Source: Demequina litoralis | GTDB taxonomy: Bacteria; Actinomycetota; Actinomycetes; Actinomycetales; Demequinaceae | Reading direction: 5' to 3' | DNA: 64,000 bases | NCBI RefSeq assembly: GCF_030418455.1 | Contig: NZ_JAUHPW010000008.1 | Location: 92,313-156,312 of the forward strand | Shown here: in pieces, positions 8,447 through 17,198 of the stretch | Layout: each line of letters starts with the position of its first letter | Position numbering within the stretch: position 1 is the first letter of the stretch | Notes under the pieces: model-generated | What the model was told of the DNA's origin: nothing | The model's input: the letters and a program-made list of their open reading frames with translations, nothing else | Database searches by the model: none | Translations under genes and position numbers: made by a program

Positions 8447-9373
8447 TCAGGACCGCGGCGGCTCGCCCTCCCGGAGCGCGGCGATCAGGCCCTCGACGAG
8501 CTCGAGGTCGCACTCGAGCGTGGACCCGCCGAGGTGCGGGGTGATGACCACCTGCTCGAGCGCGAGCAGCGGATGGTCGGCGGCGAGGGGCTCGTCGCCG
8601 TGGACGTCGAGGCCGGCGCCCGCCAGCGACCCGTCCCGCAGCGCGTCGAGCAGCGCCGCCTCGTCGACCACGGGTCCGCGCGCGGTGTTGACGAGGATCG
8701 CGCCGGGCTTCATGCGCGCGAGCTCGGCGGCGCCGACGGTGCCGCGGGTGGACTCGTCGAGCGGCAGGAGGACCACGAGCACGTCGGACTCCGCGAGCAG
8801 GGTCGGGAGGGCCACCTGGCGGGCACCGGTAGCCGCCGCGACGGCGGGCAGGTCGCGCGCGTCGGTGAACAGCGCTCGCGCCTCGAGGGCCGCGAGCATG
8901 CGCAGCAGCGGCGCGCCGATGCGCCCCGCGCCGAGCACGCCCACCGTGGAGCCGGCGAGGTCACGGCCCGAGTAGGGCACCTTGAGGTCCTCGTGCGGCC
9001 AGCGGCCGGCACGGATCGCGGCGTCCGCCGCCGGGACGCGACGCAGCGTCGCGAGGATGAGGGCGAGCGTGTGCTCGGCCACGGTGCGCCACAGGCGGCT
9101 CGACTCAAGCACGGCCATCCCGTGGGCGCGGGCGTGGTCGTGAACGTCCGGCGGCGCGAGATGCACCGCGAGGGCGCGCAGCCGGGGCGCGCCACCGAGC
9201 TCCTCCACGGTGGGCGGGCCGTACGCGAGCAGCCCGTCCGCGGCGGCGAGAGCCTCCGCCCGCGCCACTGCCTCGCGAGGAAGCGGCGCGACGTCCGCGG
9301 CACCGTCGAGGGCCGCCAGCGCCGCGGGATGCAGCGACATGTCGACGAGGACGCGCGGGCGCGAGAGGGTCAC
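8447..9373 (-). CDS. D-isomer-specific 2-hydroxyacid dehydrogenase
   Basis: 308 residues. The NAD(P)-binding Rossmann motif GAGRIG is at about 148-153 in VGVLGAGRIGAPLL. The catalytic triad of this family is present: Arg232 in NTARG, Glu261 in HGDEP and His280 in TPHLGGST. The enzyme reversibly reduces 2-keto acids to D-2-hydroxy acids (glyoxylate/hydroxypyruvate, 3-phosphoglycerate and related groups); the substrate cannot be told, and it lacks the C-terminal ACT domain of SerA. The GTG at 9373 places RPRVLVD as the expected first strand. It is a single gene flanked by the palindromic module on its 3' side. Confidence 0.85.
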   Translation of the reverse strand: MTLSRPRVLVDMSLHPAALAALDGAADVAPLPREAVARAEALAAADGLLAYGPPTVEELGGAPRLRALAVHLAPPDVHDHARAHGMAVLESSRLWRTVAEHTLALILATLRRVPAADAAIRAGRWPHEDLKVPYSGRDLAGSTVGVLGAGRIGAPLLRMLAALEARALFTDARDLPAVAAATGARQVALPTLLAESDVLVVLLPLDESTRGTVGAAELARMKPGAILVNTARGPVVDEAALLDALRDGSLAGAGLDVHGDEPLAADHPLLALEQVVITPHLGGSTLECDLELVEGLIAALREGEPPRS

Positions 9374-9429
9374 CGCGCCAGCATGGCACGGGCGGTATCG
9401 CGCTGAGCTCCCGCGAGCCCGGCATGAGT

Positions 9430-9444
9430 CGGGCGCGGCGCCCG
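9430..9444 (-). terminator. Possible short hairpin after hppA
   Basis: CGGGCG and CGCCCG form a 6-bp stem in the 121-bp gap after the pyrophosphatase stop codon. It is weak, but no better terminator is visible there. Confidence 0.35.
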
Positions 9445-9494
9445 CCCGCTGGGAGGCTGGGACAGGCGCCGCGCCGCTCGGGGGCGCGCCGACC

Positions 9495-11870
9495 CTAGCG
9501 CTGCTCCCCTCCCGCGGGCGTGCCCGCGGTGGTCGATGCGGCCTCCGCCGCCGGGTCATCGGCCTCCGAGGCGGTCGGGCCGTGGCCCTCCTCGGCGGCC
9601 GCCGCATCGGCCTCGCTCGCGATGCCGCCGGCGTGCGCGCGACGCGACGCCAGGCCGACCGCGGTCACCGCCACGACCGCCGCGACCCCGGCGATGAGCC
9701 CGCGCATCCACGGGTTCGCGGAGTCGCCGTACGTGAGCAGCACCACCGCCGGCGCGATGAGCAGCGCGACCAGGTTCATCACCTTGATGAGCGGGTTGAT
9801 CGCCGGGCCGGCGGTGTCCTTGAACGGGTCGCCGATCGTGTCGCCGATGACCGTCGCCTCGTGCGCGGGCGAGTTCTTGCCGCCCCAGTAGCCGTCCTCG
9901 ACGATCTTCTTGGCGTTGTCCCACGAGCCGCCGGCGTTCGCGAGGAACACCGCCATGAGCACGCCCGTGCCGATCGCGCCCGCGAGGAAGCCGGCGAGCG
10001 CACCCACGCCGAGCGCGAAGCCCACGAAGATGGGCGCCATCGCAGCCAGCAGGCCCGGCGTCGCGAGCTCGCGCAGGGAGTCGCGGGTGCAGATGTCGAC
10101 CACGCGGCCGTACTCGGGCCGCTGCGTGCGGTCCATGATCCCCGGCATCTCGCGGAACTGCCGGCGCACCTCGAAGACGATCGCGCCGGCCGCCCTCGTG
10201 ACGGCGTCGATGGCCAGCCCGGAGAACAGGAACACGGTCGCGCCGCCGATGATGACGCCGACGAGCGTGAGCGGGTGGATGATCTCGTAGGAGAACGATG
10301 CGGCGGTGGCCGCCGCGTCCTCGAGCGCGTGGGTGACCGCGTCGGAGTAGCTGCCGAACAGCGCGGTCGCGGCCAGCACGGCCGTCGCGATCGCGATGCC
10401 CTTGGTGATGGCCTTGGTGGTGTTGCCGACCGCGTCGAGGTCGGTGAGGGTCTTCGCGGCCTCGTCGTCGACCTCGCCGGACATCTCCGCGATGCCCTGC
10501 GCGTTGTCGGAGACCGGACCGAACGTGTCCATCGCGACGATCACGCCGACCGTGGTGAGCAGTCCGCAGCCCGCGAGCGCCACGAGGAACAGCGCGAGCG
10601 TGACGGACCCTCCCGCGACCGCGAACAGCACCACCACCGCGCCCGCGATCACGGTCGCGGTGTAGACGGCGGACTCGAGGCCCACGCCGATGCCGGCGAG
10701 CACCACCGTCGCGGCCCCGGTGAGGGAGGTGCGCGCGACGCGACGCGTGGGCCGCTGCGCGGTGTCCGTGAAGTAGCCGGTGATCCACAGGATGAGGCCC
10801 GCGAGGCCGATGCCCACGAAGACCGCGACCATGGAGACGATGCGCGGGTCGCCGGACTCCCCCTCGACCGAGGCGCCGTTGAGCTCCGCGAAGGACGACG
10901 GCAGGTAGACGAACGCCGCGATCGCGGCCAGCACCGCGCCGGCGGCGGCGGCGGTGTAGAAGCCGCGGTTGATGGCCTTGAGGCCGGGCTCGTCGCCGCG
11001 GACCTTGGTGATGGCGACGCCGAGCGCGGCCACGAGCGCGCCGATCGCGGTGACGATGAGCGGGAACACGAGGCCCTGCTCGCCGAAGGCCGCCTTGCCG
11101 AGGATGAGCGCCGCGACCAGGGTCACGGCGTACGACTCGAAGAGGTCCGCCGCCATGCCGGCGCAGTCGCCCACGTTGTCGCCCACGTTGTCGGCGATGG
11201 TCGCGGCGTTGCGGGGGTCGTCCTCGGGGATGTGCTTCTCGACCTTGCCGACGAGGTCCGCGCCGACGTCGGCGGCCTTGGTGAAGATGCCGCCGCCGAC
11301 GCGCATGAACATGGCGAGCAGCGCCGCCCCGAAGCCGAAGCCCTCGAGCACGGCCGCCGCATCGTCCCGATAGAGGAAGACCACGGCCGCCGCGCCGCCC
11401 AGGCCCATGCCGACCACCGACATGCCGACCGCGCCGCCGGTGCGGAACGCGATGCGCGCACCCTCGGCGCGCCCGCCCTGGCGGGTCGAGGCGGAGGCGA
11501 CGCGCACGTTGGCGCGCACCGCGAGCCACATGCCCATGTAGCCGATGGTCGCCGAGCAGCCCGCGCCCAGCAGGAAGAAGAGCGACCGGCCCACGCGGAT
11601 CCCGGCGTCGCCGGGCAGCAGGAACAGCAGCGCGAACACGAGGGCGGCGAACAGCGCGAGCGTGCGCAGCTGACGGTTGAGATACGCGGAGGCGCCCTCC
11701 TGGACGGCGGTCGCGATCTCGTTCATGGACTCCGTGCCGGCCGGCGCCTGCAGCACGTTCCGTCGCAGGAACCAGGCGGCGACGAGCGAGACGGCGGCGA
11801 TGATCCCGATCACGACCACGATGGTCGCGTTCCCCGAGCTCACCTCCAGCGCGGTTGCCGTGGCGTGCAT
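9495..11870 (-). CDS. hppA: K+-insensitive proton-translocating pyrophosphatase
   Basis: 791 residues with about 16 hydrophobic segments. Pyrophosphate-site motifs are intact: DVGADLVGKVE (201-211), then the Asp-rich DNVGDNVGD at 227-235. GNTTKA (482-487) has Lys at the position that separates K+-independent enzymes (Lys) from K+-dependent ones (Ala), so this should not need potassium. It couples pyrophosphate hydrolysis to proton export across the cytoplasmic membrane. The last 45 residues are an acidic/alanine-rich tail without known function. ATG at 11870 follows AGGAGGACGT. A TAGAGT -10-like box (11933-11938, minus) gives a roughly 60-nt leader. It diverges from the ECF sigma factor gene. 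Confidence 0.97.
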   Translation of the reverse strand: MHATATALEVSSGNATIVVVIGIIAAVSLVAAWFLRRNVLQAPAGTESMNEIATAVQEGASAYLNRQLRTLALFAALVFALLFLLPGDAGIRVGRSLFFLLGAGCSATIGYMGMWLAVRANVRVASASTRQGGRAEGARIAFRTGGAVGMSVVGMGLGGAAAVVFLYRDDAAAVLEGFGFGAALLAMFMRVGGGIFTKAADVGADLVGKVEKHIPEDDPRNAATIADNVGDNVGDCAGMAADLFESYAVTLVAALILGKAAFGEQGLVFPLIVTAIGALVAALGVAITKVRGDEPGLKAINRGFYTAAAAGAVLAAIAAFVYLPSSFAELNGASVEGESGDPRIVSMVAVFVGIGLAGLILWITGYFTDTAQRPTRRVARTSLTGAATVVLAGIGVGLESAVYTATVIAGAVVVLFAVAGGSVTLALFLVALAGCGLLTTVGVIVAMDTFGPVSDNAQGIAEMSGEVDDEAAKTLTDLDAVGNTTKAITKGIAIATAVLAATALFGSYSDAVTHALEDAAATAASFSYEIIHPLTLVGVIIGGATVFLFSGLAIDAVTRAAGAIVFEVRRQFREMPGIMDRTQRPEYGRVVDICTRDSLRELATPGLLAAMAPIFVGFALGVGALAGFLAGAIGTGVLMAVFLANAGGSWDNAKKIVEDGYWGGKNSPAHEATVIGDTIGDPFKDTAGPAINPLIKVMNLVALLIAPAVVLLTYGDSANPWMRGLIAGVAAVVAVTAVGLASRRAHAGGIASEADAAAAEEGHGPTASEADDPAAEAASTTAGTPAGGEQR

Positions 11871-11932
11871 ACGTCCTCCTCGACGTCTCCCCGACGCGAC
11901 TCCGTTGTCGCGCCCGCAAGGGGTACCAGGCC

Positions 11933-11938
11933 ACTCTA
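11933..11938 (-). promoter_or_regulatory. Probable -10 box of hppA
   Basis: TAGAGT read on the minus strand (TAnnnT pattern), about 63 bp before the hppA start, leaving room for its AGGAGG site. No clear -35. Confidence 0.35.
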
Positions 11939-12030
11939 GGGGAGAAGGTCGGCGAGTCGTCGAGTCCCGACCCAACGTTTCTGCCACCGTGCCCGTCAAC
12001 GTTGCAGGGCACGACGAGGTGGGGGACCTG

Positions 12031-12588
12031 ATGAGCGACTGGCGGGAGACGATGGCGCAGCTGGTGCGCGATCGCGAGCGGGCGCTGCTCGGATACGCGT
12101 ACCTGGTGTGCGGGGACGGCACCATGGCGCAGGATCTGGTGCAGGACGCGCTGGTGCGGACGTTCTCGCGTCCGCGGCCGGGGCTGACCTCGGTCAAGGC
12201 CGAGGCGTACGTCCGACGCGCGATCACGACGTCCTACATCGACGGCTACCGGCGCGACCAGCGCTGGCGTCGGGTGCAGCACCTGTTCCGGCCCGCCGCA
12301 CCGCTGGCGGACCCGCTCGCGGGCGTCGAGGCGGGGGCGGACGTGCTGGAGGCGCTCGCCACCCTCGCGCCGCGGGAGCGCGCGTGCGTGGTGCTGCGCT
12401 TCTTCGACGACCTCACCGTGCCCGACATCGCCCAGCACCTGGGCCTCGCGCCCGGCTCGGTGAAGCGGTACCTGCATGACGGCCTGGCCCGGCTCGAGCT
12501 CCTGCTCGGCCCCCTCGAGGACGATCCTCGGGACCAGGCGGACGACGAGGTCGACGTGGCGACGCGTCGACGGACGGAAGGCGGCTGA
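12031..12588 (+). CDS. ECF (SigE-like) RNA polymerase sigma factor
   Basis: 185 residues. Region 2 is ERALLGYAYLVCGDGTMAQDLVQDALVRTF (about 12-41, written here in part), which recognises the -10 element. Region 4 is LAPRERACVVLRFFDDLTVPDIAQHLGLAPGSVKRYLH, a helix-turn-helix for the -35. Regions 1 and 3 are absent, as in extracytoplasmic-function sigma factors. The ATG at 12031 is preceded by a purine-rich GGTGGGGG. The neighbouring membrane protein starts one base after its stop codon and is the probable anti-sigma partner, so the sigma factor likely answers an envelope signal. Two AACGTT copies upstream could belong to an autoregulated promoter, but this was not resolved. Confidence 0.9.
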   Translation: MSDWRETMAQLVRDRERALLGYAYLVCGDGTMAQDLVQDALVRTFSRPRPGLTSVKAEAYVRRAITTSYIDGYRRDQRWRRVQHLFRPAAPLADPLAGVEAGADVLEALATLAPRERACVVLRFFDDLTVPDIAQHLGLAPGSVKRYLHDGLARLELLLGPLEDDPRDQADDEVDVATRRRTEGG

Positions 12589-12589
12589 C

Positions 12590-14485
12590 ATGAAGCTCTC
12601 GGATGCCCTGCGCGGCGCCGCGGACCGGGCCCCGCTCGACGGGCTCGCGATCGACACCCGCCGCGCGCAGCGGCGCGTCACCACCCAGCGCGGCCTGCGC
12701 ACCGGCTCCGGCGGCGTGCTCGCCGGCGGCATGGTCGTCGTGCTCGGCTTCGGCATCTCGGGTGCGGTGAGCGGCTCCTCGGCCTCGAGCGGGGACGATG
12801 CGACGCGCGACGAGGCCGCGGCCGTCACCGAGGACTCGGCCGGCGGCTTCGCCGGCGAGGCGGACGGCGGCGAGATGGCCGGCTCGTCCGCGCTCGCGTG
12901 GGGGCTGTGCGGCCAGGAGCTGCCGTTCCTCGACTCGACGGGCGCACCCGTGGAGCTCGAGGCCACGGTCACGGGCGAGCCCGCCGTCGGCGAGGAGCTG
13001 GCGGTCACGGCGACGACCACGGTCGTGACGGGCGGCTCCTTCGAGACCTTCGGGCTCGACGGCGTGGTGCTGTGGGACGGCATCGTCGTGGGGACCCTCG
13101 GCTCGGGCGACGTCGACGGCGTCTCGCTGGTCGACCTCGTGGAGGGGAGCACCACGTCCGAGGACCTGGGCGTGCCCCTCGAGAACTGCTGGGACGGCGA
13201 GCCGCTGCCCGCCTCGAAGTACGAGCTCGTGCTCACCCAGGAGTACTACGCGACGGCCGTCGACGAGCCCCCGGTCGTCGAGCCCGCCGAGCCCACGGAT
13301 CCGGCCACCGATCCGGCGACGCCCGAGGCCGTCGACTCGGAGGAGCCCGGTGGCGGAGAGGCCGTCGACGGCGAGGCGGGTGCCACCGGCGGCGACGACG
13401 CGGTCGTGGACGACGAGGCGGGCTCGTCCGTCGGGTCCGACGCGACCGACATGCCCGGGTCGGTCGTCGCCGCGGGCGGACCGGCGCTGCGGGCGATCGC
13501 TCCGCCGGTCGGCTTCGTGGTCGCCGGCGACGCGGTCGACGAGCCGTTCGCGGCCTACCTCCGCGTCGACGAGCCCGAGCCGGTGCCCACCACCCCGGCG
13601 AACGAGGACGCGCTCGACGCGGCCACCGCCCGGATGCTCTACCGCGACGCCCTCGCGGGACCGTGGGACATGGCCGCGGGGACGCAGCGGTGGATCGTCT
13701 CGGGCGACTCGACGGGCGCGCTGCCGAGCACCTGGTTCGGCTGCGCGTGGGACGGCGACGGCGGTTTTCCCGCCCGATCCGCGGCGATGGACCTTCTCGA
13801 CGTCGCCGTCGACGCCCCCGCGACCATCGACGTGAGCTACGGCTGGATCGTCGACGGCAACCCGGCGCTGACCAGCCGGGTCGCCAACGCCTCCGCGTGG
13901 GACCTCGACTCGTTCTGGGATGCGCGCAGCGTCCAGCTCGCGCTGGTGCGCGACGGGCGCGTCGTGGCCGAGGCGTACCCGGTGAGCCCCTACCAGCACG
14001 GCGACGTGGCCATCGCCGAGCCCGCGATCGGTGCGGACGGTGCCGAGGACGCGACGATCGCGATCGAGCCGTACGGCTACTCCGAGGGCGGGCTGGCGCG
14101 CGGCGAGTCCGTGGAGTCGACGCTGCTGTGGCGCGACGTCAACGGCTGCTGGTCGGACTCCGGACAGACCGCGGTCGACCCCGGCACCTACACGCTGCTC
14201 GCGATGCACTACCTCAGCGTCGGCGGCGGGGACCTCGTCTACATGGACGGGTCCGACGAGGCGCTGCTCGAGGAGCAGTCGGCCCGCGACGCCGACCTCG
14301 GCGGCACGCTGGGCAGCGACGACGAGCCGCTGCTGGTCGAGCCCGACTCGACCGATGCCGGCGAGGCCACCATCGGCGGCGGCGCCACGGGCAGCGCGAT
14401 CGCACCCGCGCCCGACGTCTTCGAGGTCTACGACGCCGTCGACTTCCAGGTGTGGACCTCGCTCGGCACCGTCACGGTCCGGTGA
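12590..14485 (+). CDS. Single-pass membrane protein, probable regulator of the adjacent sigma factor
   Basis: 631 residues. A basic N-terminal cytosolic stretch of about 42 residues is followed by one TM helix (about 43-62, GVLAGGMVVVLGFGISGAV) and a very acidic outer domain of over 550 residues, rich in Asp, Glu, Ala, Pro and Thr, with a low-complexity stretch around 225-290. Position and topology match membrane partners of ECF sigma factors. The N-terminus has no His/Cys zinc-binding (HxxxCxxC) motif, so it is not a ZAS-type anti-sigma factor. Four scattered cysteines outside may form disulfides. The outer domain has Trp/Cys-containing blocks suggesting repeated beta folds. Function is inferred from pairing; the family was not recognised. 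Confidence 0.75.
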   Translation: MKLSDALRGAADRAPLDGLAIDTRRAQRRVTTQRGLRTGSGGVLAGGMVVVLGFGISGAVSGSSASSGDDATRDEAAAVTEDSAGGFAGEADGGEMAGSSALAWGLCGQELPFLDSTGAPVELEATVTGEPAVGEELAVTATTTVVTGGSFETFGLDGVVLWDGIVVGTLGSGDVDGVSLVDLVEGSTTSEDLGVPLENCWDGEPLPASKYELVLTQEYYATAVDEPPVVEPAEPTDPATDPATPEAVDSEEPGGGEAVDGEAGATGGDDAVVDDEAGSSVGSDATDMPGSVVAAGGPALRAIAPPVGFVVAGDAVDEPFAAYLRVDEPEPVPTTPANEDALDAATARMLYRDALAGPWDMAAGTQRWIVSGDSTGALPSTWFGCAWDGDGGFPARSAAMDLLDVAVDAPATIDVSYGWIVDGNPALTSRVANASAWDLDSFWDARSVQLALVRDGRVVAEAYPVSPYQHGDVAIAEPAIGADGAEDATIAIEPYGYSEGGLARGESVESTLLWRDVNGCWSDSGQTAVDPGTYTLLAMHYLSVGGGDLVYMDGSDEALLEEQSARDADLGGTLGSDDEPLLVEPDSTDAGEATIGGGATGSAIAPAPDVFEVYDAVDFQVWTSLGTVTVR

Positions 14486-14561
14486 AACCCCTGTTACCTC
14501 GGGTTACCGATGTGGGCTTTGTCACAACCCACGCACAAGCACCACGACACGCGCGACGCTG

Positions 14562-15173
14562 TTATAGAAATGCAACCGATTCGGCGTATTGAATCGGGGT
14601 ACGCGAACGCCGATGGCGTGAGCGCATGGATTTCCTGACAGCGGCACGATCCCTCAGCCGTCCGCTGGCAGGAATACCGTCGGCGGCGGTCCGACCCCCC
14701 TCAGCTCGGGCCGCCGCCGACACCTTCCTCCCGGCCCTCGCGGAGGCCTCCCTCCCCCCGACCTCGACGGTCACGGTGACGGCGCCACGGCCGCCCACGA
14801 CGCAACGGAGAAGCGAGCCGCCCGTCCGCGCCGCCGCGATCCGGGCGACCGCGCATGCGGCGCTCCCGTTCCCGGGCGAGGCCCTCGCCTGCGCCGCCCG
14901 GACCTCCCACGCGCCCGCGAGCGCGGCGGCGTCCGCCGCGGCCTGCGCCTGAGCGCGTGCCGTGACCGCCCCGACGGCGGTCGCGAGCGCGAGGATCACC
15001 GTCAGCGCCGCCAGCGCGACCGCGAGCGCCGCCACGGTCCCGGCGCCAGCATCGCCTCGCGCGCGAGCGAGGGCCACGGCTCGGTCGGCGGCACCCGTGG
15101 GGCCTCGACCGGCAGAGCCGGTCATGGCTCGACCGGCGGCGCCGGTCGTGGCTCGAGCAGCAGCGCCGGTCAT
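14562..15173 (-). CDS. TadE-like secretion-neighbourhood protein (Rv3654c type)
   Basis: 203 residues. After a repetitive N-terminus comes GDAGAGTVAALAVALAALTV, the signature of the TadE-like pilus/secretion family: a polar cap, then one TM helix, then AQAQAAADAAALAGAWEV. Two cysteines follow (CAVARI, LLRCVV). The ATG at 15173 overlaps the tadE stop by four bases (ATGA), which decides the start, although the conserved part begins only about 40 residues later. The first 30 codons are a 24-bp tandem repeat (MTGAAARATTGAAGRAMTGS). The C-terminal tail beyond about 150 is longer than usual and contains a 7-bp hairpin (14576-14597), so the true end may differ or a frameshift may have occurred. Confidence 0.75.
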   Translation of the reverse strand: MTGAAARATTGAAGRAMTGSAGRGPTGAADRAVALARARGDAGAGTVAALAVALAALTVILALATAVGAVTARAQAQAAADAAALAGAWEVRAAQARASPGNGSAACAVARIAAARTGGSLLRCVVGGRGAVTVTVEVGGREASARAGRKVSAAARAEGGRTAADGIPASGRLRDRAAVRKSMRSRHRRSRTPIQYAESVAFL

Positions 15174-15191
15174 GGCTCGAGCGGCAGCGCC
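15120..15191. repeat. 24-bp tandem repeat, three units, across the tadE/TadE-like overlap
   Basis: Three 24-bp units beginning GGTC(A/G)TGGCTCGA start at 15120, 15144 and 15168. They encode the repetitive N-terminus of the TadE-like protein. Units 1 and 3 each carry an in-frame ATG, so the repeat copies the translation start. The core GGTCGTGGCTCG also appears in the array at 24487-24591. Confidence 0.75.
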
Positions 15192-15496
15192 GCGCGTGCC
15201 TCGCGCACGCCCCACGGCCAGCCCCGGTCCACCGCGACGGCCACGTCGATCCATCCCGCGGACCGCGTCACCGCCACCGAGGCGTCGCGGCCGGCCGCGC
15301 GCCGGGCCGCGGCGACCGCCGTATCGTCCCCCGCGACGGCGCCGGCACGGGCGCCGGCCAGGGCGGCCGCCGGCACGCCGACGCCCACCGCGGCGGCCTG
15401 CACCGCGGACAGGGTCGCGGCGAGCACGACGACCGCGGCCGGCAGGGCGAGCGCGAGCTCCACCGCCGCCGATCCGCGGTCGCCGCGCGGCCTCAT
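15170..15496 (-). CDS. tadE: TadE family pilus assembly protein
   Basis: 108 residues. The N-terminus GDRGSAAVELALALPAAVVVL is the TadE signature: a short polar leader, the invariant Glu in the +5 region of a pilin-like segment, then a TM helix. TadE-type pseudopilins are needed for Flp/Tad pilus assembly at the membrane. Start and stop both overlap neighbours by ATGA (DUF4244 gene upstream, TadE-like gene downstream), so the three are one translational unit. The rest (AALAGARAGAVAGDD and on) is alanine-rich, as usual for the family. Confidence 0.85.
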   Translation of the reverse strand: MRPRGDRGSAAVELALALPAAVVVLAATLSAVQAAAVGVGVPAAALAGARAGAVAGDDTAVAAARRAAGRDASVAVTRSAGWIDVAVAVDRGWPWGVREARAALPLEP

Positions 15497-15654
15497 GCGC
15501 CCAGCGCGCCGCGCAGGATGCCCAGGAGCATCCCGCGCACCTCGTCGGACTTGAGGATCACCACGAGCAGGCCCGCGAAGCCCGCCGCCGCGACCGTGAC
15601 GAGTGCGTACTCGACCGTCGCCATCCCCTCGTCGCCGTGGCCGTCCGTGTCCAT
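15493..15654 (-). CDS. DUF4244 family small pilin-like protein
   Basis: 53 residues, easily missed because of its length. Read from the sequence: MDTDGHGDEGMATVEYALVT followed by VAAAGFAGLLVVIL and a short basic end (LKSDEVRGMLLGILRGALGA). The G-M-A-T-V-E-Y-A pattern is that of Flp-type prepilins: a cleavable polar leader, Glu at position 5 of the mature part and a hydrophobic helix. This should be the major pilus subunit or a close relative. The start follows AAGGGAG and the stop overlaps tadE by ATGA. Its place between tadB/C and tadE matches the actinobacterial Tad order. Confidence 0.85.
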   Translation of the reverse strand: MDTDGHGDEGMATVEYALVTVAAAGFAGLLVVILKSDEVRGMLLGILRGALGA

Positions 15655-15772
15655 GCGTGCTCCCTTCGTCGGTGCTCATCAGCGTCGGCCGCGAGGGCGC
15701 GTCGCCGCACCCGTCGGATGCGCTTCGGTGGGGAGCGAACCGCCGCAGGTGCCTGGGGACATCGCCGCGCCC

Positions 15773-15778
15773 TAGAGT
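15773..15778 (+). promoter_or_regulatory. Probable -10 box of the ClC gene
   Basis: TAGAGT, about 47 bp before the ATG at 15825, leaving a leader that contains the gene's purine-rich ribosome site. No convincing -35. Confidence 0.35.
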
Positions 15779-15824
15779 GGCGGGAGGGTCGTCGCGACCC
15801 GCCGCTCCATGCCCGAGGGGGACC

Positions 15825-17105
15825 ATGACCGACGCCGCGCCCAGCCCGAGCCCCGCCGTCCTGGCGAGGTCGGCGGTGCCCGCCACGCTCGTCGGCGCCG
15901 GCGCGGCCGTGCTGCTCGTCGGCATCGACGAGCTCGCGCACCTCCTGCACGAGGTGTGGTGGTCGCACCTGCCGGATGCGCTCGGGGTCGACGGCGACGC
16001 ACGCTGGTGGGCCGCCCTCATCCTCACGCTGACAGGGGCGCTCGTCGGCCTCACGCTGTGGAAGGCCCCGGGCCACGGCGGGCACGACACCGCGACCGTC
16101 GAGCTCGCGTCGCCGCCGCTCCCGCTGCGGACGCTTCCCGGCGTCGCCGTGGCGCTCGTCCTGGGCCTCGCGGGAGGGGTCAGCCTCGGCCCCGAGGGCC
16201 CGATCATCATGGTCGCGACCGGCCTCACGGTGGTCGCGTACCGCCGCTTCCTCCCGGCCGTGCCGCTGCCGGTGGTGCTGATGATCTCGACGGCCGCGAT
16301 GCTGGGCGCGATGCTCGGCACCCCCGTCGCGGCGGCCCTCGTGCTCACGAGCGTGCTCGGCGGGAACGTGCCCGGCCAGCTGTGGGACCGCCTCTTCACC
16401 CCGCTGGTCGCGGCCGGCGCCGCCTCGGTGGTCTACCACCTGCTCGGCGGCGCGTCCTGGGACATGGGCCTGCCCGACTACACCGCGCAGTGGGTCGACC
16501 TGCTGTCCGCCTCGGTGATCGCGTCCGTGGGCGCGGCACTCGGCGCGGCCGCCGCGTGGACGTTCACCCCCGCCCACCGTGCGTTCCGGCGGCTGCGCCA
16601 CCCCCTGCTGTACGTCACCGTCGGCGGCGCGGTGCTCGGCGTGCTCGCGCTCATCGGCGGGCAGATCACCATGTTCAAGGGCGCGGAGGAGACCGCGGAG
16701 CTGCTCGCGGACCTCGACTCGTACACCGTCGGCGCGCTCGCGCTCATCGTGGTGGTGAAGCTCGCCGCGATCGTCGTCTCGGGCGCCTCGGGCTTCCGCG
16801 GCGGCCGCATCTTCCCTGCGATGTTCACCGGCGTCGCGCTGGGCGCGTTCGCGCACGCGCTCGTGCCGGGCATCCCCCTCACGCTCGCCGTCGCATCCGG
16901 CGTGCTGGGCGTGGTGTTCGCGGTGGGGCGCGACGGATGGCTCGCGCTGTTCGGCGGCGTCCTCATCTGCGGCGCCGTGACGGTGCTCCCGATCCTCTGC
17001 GTCGCGGCGCTGCCCGTGTGGCTCGTGCTGACGCGAGCGCCGCACATGCTGGTGCACGAGGAGCCCGCGGAGGCGTCCGAGCCGCCGGCGGTGCCCACGC
17101 GGTAG
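15825..17105 (+). CDS. ClC-type chloride channel/transporter family protein
   Basis: 426 residues, 10-12 hydrophobic segments. GGVSLGPEGPII holds the ClC filter motif G(R/K)EGP, here GPEGP; the gating glutamate is Glu124. A second signature, SGASGFRGGRIFPAMF, matches GxFxP near helix N. The first GSGIP loop is not conserved, so ion selectivity is uncertain; fluoride/chloride exchange or channel activity are both possible. The ATG at 15825 follows GAGGGGGA. It is oddly placed: transcribed on the plus strand between two blocks of minus-strand tad genes, and it converges with the TadB/C gene. Confidence 0.85.
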   Translation: MTDAAPSPSPAVLARSAVPATLVGAGAAVLLVGIDELAHLLHEVWWSHLPDALGVDGDARWWAALILTLTGALVGLTLWKAPGHGGHDTATVELASPPLPLRTLPGVAVALVLGLAGGVSLGPEGPIIMVATGLTVVAYRRFLPAVPLPVVLMISTAAMLGAMLGTPVAAALVLTSVLGGNVPGQLWDRLFTPLVAAGAASVVYHLLGGASWDMGLPDYTAQWVDLLSASVIASVGAALGAAAAWTFTPAHRAFRRLRHPLLYVTVGGAVLGVLALIGGQITMFKGAEETAELLADLDSYTVGALALIVVVKLAAIVVSGASGFRGGRIFPAMFTGVALGAFAHALVPGIPLTLAVASGVLGVVFAVGRDGWLALFGGVLICGAVTVLPILCVAALPVWLVLTRAPHMLVHEEPAEASEPPAVPTR

Positions 17106-17123
17106 ACGCCGCGGCACCGCGCC

Positions 17124-17168
17124 CGGGAGACGCGCCCGGGGAGACGCGCCCGGGGAGACGCGCCCGAC
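17124..17168. repeat. Short tandem repeat, about 14-bp unit, three copies
   Basis: Three near-identical copies of GGAGACGCGCCCGG in the gap between the convergent ClC and TadB/C genes. It could help terminate transcription. No other feature is seen there. Confidence 0.6.
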
Positions 17169-17198
17169 GGACACGTGCCCGCCCGCCTCCCGGGCGGC

